Assembly: GCA_945861155.1 (NCBI GenBank)
Contig: CAMATN010000037.1
Location: 1 to 37,689, forward strand
Length of the DNA stretch: 37,689 nucleotides
Reading direction: 5' to 3'
Origin: Rhizobium sp. Q54
GTDB lineage: Bacteria > Pseudomonadota > Alphaproteobacteria > ATCC43930 > CGMCC-115725
Part shown: positions 32,931-37,689 of the stretch, in pieces
Numbering within the stretch: position 1 is the stretch's first letter
How the letters are laid out: every line of letters begins with the position of its first letter
Program-made: the position numbers and the translations under genes
Notes under the pieces: model-generated
Databases searched by the model: none
The model's input: only the letters and a program-made list of their open reading frames with translations
Told to the model about the DNA's origin: nothing

Positions 32931-33710
32931 CTACCGCCGCAGCACCATCAGCTTCTTGATCTCGGCGATCGCCTTGGCCGGGTTCAGGTTCTTCGGGCAG
33001 GTCTTGGTGCAGTTCAGGATCGTGTGGCAGCGGTACAGCCGAAACGGGTCTTCGAGCGCGTCGAGCCGCTCGCCGGTTTTCTCGTCGCGGCTGTCGGCGA
33101 TCCAGCGATAGGCCTGCAGCAGCACGGCTGGCCCGAGATAGCGCTCGCCGTTCCACCAATAGGACGGGCAGGACGTCGTGCAGCAGAAGCACAGGATGCA
33201 CTCCCACAGCCCGTCGAGGCGCGCCCGTTCCTCGACCGATTGCAGCCGCTCGCGGTCGGGCGTCGGCGGGCTTTCGGTTTGCAGCCAGGGCTGGATCGAA
33301 TGGTATTGCGCATAGACGTGGGTCAGGTCCGGAACGAGGTCCTTGATGACCGGCATGTGCGGCAGCGGGTAGATCTTGACATCGCCCTTGATGTCGTCGA
33401 TCGCCTGAAGGCAGGCGAGCGTGTTGGTACCGTCGATGTTCATCGCGCACGAGCCGCAGATTCCCTCGCGGCACGAGCGGCGGAAGGTCAAGGTCGTGTC
33501 GATCTGGTCCTTGATCTTGATCAGCGCGTCCAACACCATCGGCCCGCAATCGGCGAGGTCGATCGAGTAGGTGTCCATGACCGGGTTGTTGCCGCCTTCC
33601 GGGTTCCAGCGATAGACATGAAACCGGCGCAGCCGCTGCGCGTTGGATGGCGGCGGATAGGTCTTGCCGGTGCCGACTTTGGAATTGGCGGGCAGCGTGA
33701 ATTCGGCCAT
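32931..33710 (-). CDS. sdhB: Succinate dehydrogenase iron-sulfur subunit
   Basis: 259 aa. It passes electrons from the flavin of SdhA to ubiquinone at the inner face of the membrane. The three clusters are readable: [2Fe-2S] from Cys80, Cys85, Cys88 and Cys100 ([16 protein letters not shown]); [4Fe-4S] from Cys171, Cys174, Cys177; [3Fe-4S] with Cys181, Cys228, Cys234, and Cys238 closing the set ([28 protein letters not shown]). ATG 33710 is the family start. It is the last sdh gene, 184 bp after sdhA, and the gap holds a palindromic repeat. Confidence 0.97.
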   Translation of the reverse strand: MAEFTLPANSKVGTGKTYPPPSNAQRLRRFHVYRWNPEGGNNPVMDTYSIDLADCGPMVLDALIKIKDQIDTTLTFRRSCREGICGSCAMNIDGTNTLACLQAIDDIKGDVKIYPLPHMPVIKDLVPDLTHVYAQYHSIQPWLQTESPPTPDRERLQSVEERARLDGLWECILCFCCTTSCPSYWWNGERYLGPAVLLQAYRWIADSRDEKTGERLDALEDPFRLYRCHTILNCTKTCPKNLNPAKAIAEIKKLMVLRR

Positions 33711-33798
33711 CTCAGCGTCCGTGCCTGGTCAGCATCGATCGTCACCACCGCGAAGGTGCTTGGGCGTAAATTGGCGGACGGGCTGCATCAGCACCTTA

Positions 33799-33864
33799 CG
33801 TCCTTCGAGACGCGCCCTTCGGGCGTTCCTCAGGATGAGGGCGGCCGTCTCGAAGGACGCACGG
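33799..33864. repeat. Palindromic repeat between sdhA and sdhB
   Basis: Perfect 14-bp arms (CGTCCTTCGAGACG at 33799-33812 and its complement at 33846-33859) enclose a small hairpin (33813-33825) and the core CTCAGGATGAGG. It belongs to the same family as 5001-5121. Placed inside the sdh operon, it should form a strong stem in the mRNA and may lower or process the sdhB part of the message. Confidence 0.85.
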
Positions 33865-33894
33865 CAATCGATCCAGCCCAACCTGTGTGTCACC

Positions 33895-35688
33895 TCAATA
33901 CGTCCGAGCCTTGGGCGGGAACACCTGGACCTCGTTCGACAGCGTGAACAGGTGCACGGGCCGAGAGCCGAGCCTGACCTTGCCCGTGTCGTCGAGCCAC
34001 GACAGCGTGTGCTTGAGCCAGTTCTCGTCGTCGCGCTCGGGGTAATCCTCGCGCGCGTGGGCGCCGCGGCTCTCGGTGCGGTTGCGCGCCGAATGCAACG
34101 TGACGACCGCCTGCTCCATCAGGTTTTGCAATTCCAGCGCCTCGAACAGGTCGCTGTTCCAGATCATCGAGCGGTCGGAGAGCCCGAGATCGCCGACGGT
34201 CTTTGCCACCGCGTCGAGCTTCACGACCCCCTCTTCGAGGATCTCGGCGGTGCGGAAGACGGCGCAATTATCCTGCATGACCCGCTGCATCGCGGAGCGG
34301 ATCTCGCCGGTCTTGCGCCCGCCCTTGGCGTGGCGCACCGCGTCGAGCCGGGCGATCGACTCGTCGCCGGAATTGCTCACCCACGGCGCGTGCGCCATGC
34401 CGGGCCGCACCAGTTCGGCGGCACGGTGCGCCGCGGCGCGGCCGAACACGACGATGTCGAGCAGCGAGTTGCAGCCAAGCCGGTTGGCGCCGTGCACCGA
34501 GACGCTCGCCGCCTCGCCAATCGCCATCAGCCCGGGGACGATTGCGTCCGGGTCGCTCTCGGTCGGGCGCAACACCTCGCCGTGATAGTTGGTCGGGATG
34601 CCGCCCATGTCGTAATGCACGGTCGGCAATATCGGGATCGGCTCGCGCGTCACGTCGACCCCGGAGAAGATCTTCGCGGTTTCCGAAATCCCGGGCAGGC
34701 GTTCGTGCAGGATCTTCGGGTCGAGATGCTCGAGGTGAAGGAGGATGTGGTCCTTCAGCGGGCCGCAACCGCGCCCCTCGCGGATCTCGACCGTCATCGA
34801 CCGGCTGACCACATCGCGCGAGGCGAGGTCCTTGGCGTGCGGCGCATAGCGCTCCATGAAGCGCTCGCCCTCGCTGTTGGTCACATAGCCGCCTTCGCCG
34901 CGCGCGCCCTCGGTGATCAGGCAGCCGGCGCCGTAGATGCCGGTCGGGTGGAACTGGATGAACTCCATGTCCTGCAATGGCAGCCCGGCGCGCAGCACCA
35001 TCGCGTTGCCGTCGCCGGTGCAGGTATGTGCTGACGTGCACGAGAAATAGGCCCGGCCATAACCCCCGGTGGCGAGCATTACGGTATGGGCGCGGAAGCG
35101 GTGGATCGTCCCGTCTTCAAGGTTCCACGCCATGACGCCGCGGCAAATGCCCTCGTCGTCCATGATCAGGTCGAGGGCGAAATACTCGACAAAGAACTCG
35201 GCGTTGTTGCGCAGCGATTGCTGATACAGCGTGTGGATGATCGCGTGGCCGGTGCGGTCGGCGGCGGCGCAGGCGCGGTTGGCGGGCGCGCCGTCGCCGT
35301 ATTCCATCATGTGCCCGCCGAACGGCCGCTGATAGATCTGCCCGAGTTCGGTGCGCGAGAACGGCACGCCGAAATGCTCGAGCTCGATCACCGCGGGGAT
35401 CGCCTGGCGGCACATGTATTCGATCGCGTCCTGGTCGCCGAGCCAGTCCGACCCCTTGACCGTGTCGTACATGTGCCAGCGCCAGTCGTCGTTGCTCATA
35501 TTGCCGAGCGCGGCGGCGATGCCGCCCTGCGCCGCGACGGTATGGCTGCGCGTCGGGAACACCTTGGTGATGCAGGCGGTCTTCAAGCCTTCGATCGTCG
35601 TGCCCAAGGTCGCGCGCAGCCCGGCCCCGCCGGCGCCGACGATGACGACGTCGTATTCGTGATCGGTGATCGGATAGGCGGCAGGCAT
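33895..35688 (-). CDS. sdhA: Succinate dehydrogenase flavoprotein subunit
   Basis: 597 aa, full length. It oxidises succinate to fumarate in the citric acid cycle. Seen: FAD-binding [13 protein letters not shown] (14-26), covalent-flavin His49 in [12 protein letters not shown], substrate block [13 protein letters not shown], and the late RLGCNSLLD. The frame stays open into sdhD, but ATG 35688 opens the family amino terminus ([14 protein letters not shown]) and has AAAGGA about 11 nt upstream. It lies 29 bp after sdhD. The order is sdhC-sdhD-sdhA-sdhB, as in other alphaproteobacteria. Confidence 0.98.
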   Translation of the reverse strand: MPAAYPITDHEYDVVIVGAGGAGLRATLGTTIEGLKTACITKVFPTRSHTVAAQGGIAAALGNMSNDDWRWHMYDTVKGSDWLGDQDAIEYMCRQAIPAVIELEHFGVPFSRTELGQIYQRPFGGHMMEYGDGAPANRACAAADRTGHAIIHTLYQQSLRNNAEFFVEYFALDLIMDDEGICRGVMAWNLEDGTIHRFRAHTVMLATGGYGRAYFSCTSAHTCTGDGNAMVLRAGLPLQDMEFIQFHPTGIYGAGCLITEGARGEGGYVTNSEGERFMERYAPHAKDLASRDVVSRSMTVEIREGRGCGPLKDHILLHLEHLDPKILHERLPGISETAKIFSGVDVTREPIPILPTVHYDMGGIPTNYHGEVLRPTESDPDAIVPGLMAIGEAASVSVHGANRLGCNSLLDIVVFGRAAAHRAAELVRPGMAHAPWVSNSGDESIARLDAVRHAKGGRKTGEIRSAMQRVMQDNCAVFRTAEILEEGVVKLDAVAKTVGDLGLSDRSMIWNSDLFEALELQNLMEQAVVTLHSARNRTESRGAHAREDYPERDDENWLKHTLSWLDDTGKVRLGSRPVHLFTLSNEVQVFPPKARTY

Positions 35689-35717
35689 CGGGCGGATGTC
35701 CTTTGGAGGCGCGCCGG

Positions 35718-36107
35718 TCAGGCGGCGAACGACATTTTGAGGATTGCGAAGATGCCGAGCGCGGCGAGGACGATCGACGCGAGCTTCATCACGATCATCA
35801 GGCCGAACCGCAGCGTCTCGTTCTCGATGTAATCCTCGATCACGACCTGCAACCCGAGCGCGCCATGATAGAAGGTCGCGATCAGCAGCAGCACGAGGAG
35901 GACCGCCGGGAGCGGGTGCCGCACCCACTCGACGAACAGCGACCGATCCGCGCCGGCCAGCGCGATCACGGCGACGACGAACCACAGCGTCAGCGGCACC
36001 AGCGCGATCGCGGTGACGCGCTGCGCCCACCAGTGCTCGACGCCCTCCTTGGCCGAGCCGAGCCCGATCGCGCGGCCCAACGGCGAGCGCATGCGCGGCT
36101 CAGCCAT
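35718..36107 (-). CDS. sdhD: Succinate dehydrogenase membrane anchor subunit
   Basis: 129 aa with three membrane helices (about 31-51, 67-88, 101-126). The quinone-site region reads [13 protein letters not shown] (24-36), and [13 protein letters not shown] (81-93) carries the haem-side His and the conserved Asp-Tyr. ATG 36107 is used; it overlaps the end of sdhC by 8 bp, and ten codons of open frame upstream are ignored. It anchors SdhAB to the inner membrane with SdhC. Confidence 0.94.
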   Translation of the reverse strand: MAEPRMRSPLGRAIGLGSAKEGVEHWWAQRVTAIALVPLTLWFVVAVIALAGADRSLFVEWVRHPLPAVLLVLLLIATFYHGALGLQVVIEDYIENETLRFGLMIVMKLASIVLAALGIFAILKMSFAA

Positions 36108-36501
36108 GCCACTGGCTCCATTGGGAAATGCCGGCAATCCAGGCGATCACGGTCAGCACCGCTGTCGCGGCAACCACCGCCCACCCGCTGGCGTAGACGC
36201 TGCGCAATTCGAGGCCGCGCCCGGTATCCCACACCAAATGGCGCAACCCGTTGCACAGATGGTAAAACAACGCGACGCTCCAGCCGAACAGCAGGACCCG
36301 ACCGAACCAGGACCCGAGGAAGGTCTGGACAGAGGCGTATGAATCCGCGCCCTCGGCCGCCGCGACCAGCCACCACACCAACAGGATCGCGCCAAGGCTC
36401 AGCGCGACCCCGCTCGCCCGATGCAGGATCGACATGACCGAGGTCAGCTGCCAGCGATAGATCTGGAGGTGCGGCGACAGCGGCCGCTTGTCCGTCGTCA
36501 T
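36100..36501 (-). CDS. sdhC: Succinate dehydrogenase cytochrome b556 subunit
   Basis: 133 aa with three membrane helices. The signature RPLSPHLQIYRWQLTSVMSI at the start and SILHRASG (24-31) form the quinone site; His81 in FYHLCNGLRHLVWD matches the haem b ligand. First gene of sdhCDAB. ATG 36501 is the family start. A candidate promoter lies 43-71 bp upstream. Confidence 0.95.
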   Translation of the reverse strand: MTTDKRPLSPHLQIYRWQLTSVMSILHRASGVALSLGAILLVWWLVAAAEGADSYASVQTFLGSWFGRVLLFGWSVALFYHLCNGLRHLVWDTGRGLELRSVYASGWAVVAATAVLTVIAWIAGISQWSQWHG

Positions 36502-36543
36502 GCGGGATGTTCCGACAAAAGATGCGGCTCCAAAACAGCTTGT

Positions 36544-36572
36544 GACTTAGACCGCGGCCTGGGGAGTGTCAA
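36544..36572 (-). promoter_or_regulatory. Candidate promoter of the sdh operon
   Basis: On the minus strand a perfect -35 hexamer TTGACA (36567-36572) is followed after 17 bp by TAAGTC (36544-36549), a weak -10 match. The position before sdhC is right and the -35 is exact; the weak -10 keeps confidence low. Confidence 0.4.
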
Positions 36573-36645
36573 CGGAACCCGGGGCAGAGGGTTTTGCTGG
36601 CTGATATGAGGGTATCACGAGGCGCGGAATGGGGAAAACTACATC

Positions 36646-36674
36646 TTGTGGCGAAGGCCCGGTTCTTGTATAAA
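36646..36674 (+). promoter_or_regulatory. Candidate sigma-70 promoter of the small exported protein gene
   Basis: TTGTGG (36646-36651), a 17-bp spacer, then TATAAA (36669-36674), five of six matches to the -10 consensus. Transcription would start near 36681, leaving a leader of about 47 nt before the GTG at 36728. The stretch is AT-richer than the surroundings. Confidence 0.55.
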
Positions 36675-36727
36675 TATGGGATCAGGGTCGGGAGCCCGGC
36701 CCTTTACGCTTCGCGAAAGGACACATC

Positions 36728-37009
36728 GTGCGATACGCAACAATTCTTGCTTTTGCAAGTTTGGCGGCAATGACCACAGCTTCGGCTCAAGAATCGATAC
36801 CAAATTGGCCGGCGCTCAAATCCGTGGATTGCAGCGCGCTCAAAAAGCAGCCAAGCGGCAACTACTCCGCTACGCGACTCACCACGGTTGTTGATACGCA
36901 TGCGAACTCATTTGGGTTGCGCCCTGGAGATGTCATCGCTCCCCGTTCTATTGCATTGGGTAACACCAGCCTGTGGGAGCTGATCGATCAAAAATGCGGC
37001 AACGTCTAG
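36728..37009 (+). CDS. Small exported protein of unknown function
   Basis: 93 aa. Signal peptide MRYATILAFASLAAMTTASA, cleavage before QES. The mature 72 residues have two cysteines (SVDCSALKK, DQKCGNV), likely a disulfide joining the two ends in the periplasm. I recognise no family. Start GTG 36728 is preceded by AAAGGA at good spacing, and a promoter is visible. GC is somewhat below that of its neighbours. It stands alone: the sdh operon diverges on one side and a GST gene converges on the other. Confidence 0.75.
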   Translation: MRYATILAFASLAAMTTASAQESIPNWPALKSVDCSALKKQPSGNYSATRLTTVVDTHANSFGLRPGDVIAPRSIALGNTSLWELIDQKCGNV

Positions 37010-37057
37010 CGGGGATCTCTGGGTCGATTTACAAGGGTTGATGCTGCGCTTCGGACT

Positions 37058-37188
37058 CCCTCTCCGCCCCTGGGGGCGGAGAGGGTTGGGGTGAGGTGGG
37101 GGATTCCAGAGCGCTCGCCGATACCCACCTCACCCTCCCACGCCTTCGGCGTGGGCCCCTCCCTCTCCCCCCTGAAGGGCGGAGAGGG
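37058..37188. repeat. Three-hairpin intergenic repeat
   Basis: Three hairpins in 131 bp: 37058-37085 (perfect 13-bp arms CCCTCTCCGCCCC and complement around TG), 37137-37155 (CCCACGCCTTCGGCGTGGG) and 37161-37188 (CCCTCTCCCCC type, imperfect). In addition GGGTGAGGTGGG (37089-37100) pairs exactly with 37124-37135. It lies between two convergent genes and shares its units with 21802-21863. Confidence 0.85.
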
Positions 37189-37217
37189 GATTGTGTACCG
37201 GCCGGCACAATCTTGCT

Positions 37218-37689
37218 TTAGCTCAGCGCCACCTCGAAGCCGCGCTTTGTGCCGGGGCGGGCCATCATCGCATCGTACCAGCGCCGGACGTTGGGATAGG
37301 CGGCGAGGTCGACCTGATGGCGCTCGTGCCGCCAAGCCCAGCCGAGGATCGCGAAATCGGCGATCGACACCTCGCTGCCGGCGGCAAACGCGACATCGGC
37401 CAAACGCTTGTCGAAGACGCCGTAGAGCCGGTTGGTCTCCTTCAGGTAGCGTTCGAGCCCGTAGCGGCGGTCCTCCTCCTTCTCTACCCCCAGAAAATGG
37501 TGGACCTGGCCCGGCATCGGCCCGAACCCGCCCATCTGCCACATCAGCCATTCGAGCACCGGCACCTGGCGGCGCAGATCGCCCTTCGGCCAGAATTTTC
37601 CGGTCTTTTCGCCGAGATAGATCAGGATCGCGCCCGATTCGAAGATGCTGATCGGGGCGCCGCCGGGGCCATCGTTGTCGATGATCGCC
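37218..37689 (-). CDS. Glutathione S-transferase (nu-class/YfcG-Ure2-like), 5' part beyond window
   Basis: Carboxy-terminal 156 residues; the frame runs open off the right edge, so the start is missing. The edge part reads AIIDNDGPGGAPISIFESGA, with the Glu-Ser that binds glutathione, followed by ILIYLGEKTGKFWP. The block WQMGGFGPMPGQVHHF is the mark of the nu-class (YfcG, YghU, Ure2-like) GSTs, which act as glutathione-dependent disulfide-bond oxidoreductases or peroxidases in the cytoplasm. The stop is TAA at 37218-37220. This is the third GST gene in the window. Confidence 0.92.
   Translation of the reverse strand, partial: AIIDNDGPGGAPISIFESGAILIYLGEKTGKFWPKGDLRRQVPVLEWLMWQMGGFGPMPGQVHHFLGVEKEEDRRYGLERYLKETNRLYGVFDKRLADVAFAAGSEVSIADFAILGWAWRHERHQVDLAAYPNVRRWYDAMMARPGTKRGFEVALS

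Noticed and set aside
31417-33549. A 710-codon frame covering the methyltransferase and most of sdhB
   Set aside because: The upstream third is sdhB in another frame. ATG 32895 has a good Shine-Dalgarno and starts the coherent protein.
33895-36030. A 711-codon frame for SdhA reaching into sdhD
   Set aside because: The extra 114 residues are antisense-like Ala/Arg-rich translation of the sdhD region; the family start is at 35688.

Overview
The window is a dense, high-GC stretch of chromosome (mostly about two-thirds G+C by eye) with about 40 genes on both strands. The gene content points to an alphaproteobacterium, probably of the Rhodospirillales/Rhizobiales type. Supporting points are the sdhCDAB order, a MutL with the endonuclease motif, glutathione-dependent formaldehyde dehydrogenase, several glutathione S-transferases, a class III cyclase-TolB-TPR protein, intracellular PHA depolymerase, and palindromic intergenic repeats of a kind common in that class. 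I cannot name a genus. No tRNA, rRNA, CRISPR array, transposase or phage gene was seen.

Layout. 1-5000 (mostly minus strand): the first codons of a BKACE-like enzyme, a PHA depolymerase, a patatin-like protein lacking both catalytic residues, two exported c-type cytochromes and a glutathione S-transferase. 5001-9222: a large palindromic repeat, a small exported protein, a WecG/TagA-type glycosyltransferase, an acyl-CoA-dehydrogenase-like flavoprotein and a GT87-type membrane glycosyltransferase. 9259-14309: mutL, then a minus-strand run with overlapping or closely spaced genes (TauD-like dioxygenase overlapping free-methionine-R-sulfoxide reductase; dienelactone hydrolase overlapping an exported TPR protein), and a single-domain response regulator. 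14314-19366: glpK overlapping a cupin gene, a long PilZ protein with a disordered amino-terminal part, and S-(hydroxymethyl)glutathione dehydrogenase. 19428-20823: a small low-GC patch with an antitoxin-like gene lacking a toxin, an unrecognised membrane protein and an ElaA-like acetyltransferase. 20885-24455: a PuuE-like deacetylase, phosphonoacetate hydrolase and a second alkaline-phosphatase-superfamily enzyme. 24469-29341: a cloverleaf-like palindromic element, a GST, a GT4 glycosyltransferase, an alpha/beta hydrolase, alanine dehydrogenase and a methyltransferase. 29482-36501: the cyclase-TolB-TPR protein, a two-part methyltransferase and the succinate dehydrogenase operon. 36646-37689: a small exported protein with a readable promoter, a repeat, and a GST cut by the window edge.

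Most of this is ordinary housekeeping and accessory metabolism (storage polymer turnover, respiration, phosphonate, sulfur, formaldehyde and glycerol use). The less ordinary signals are the patatin with a lost Ser-Asp dyad, the adjacent pair of phosphatase-superfamily hydrolases behind a PuuE-like gene, the cloverleaf palindrome, and an unusual number of short tandem duplications of 12, 15 or 18 bp. Starts given here are often shorter than the longest open frame; they were chosen from Shine-Dalgarno sequences, start-stop overlaps and family amino termini.
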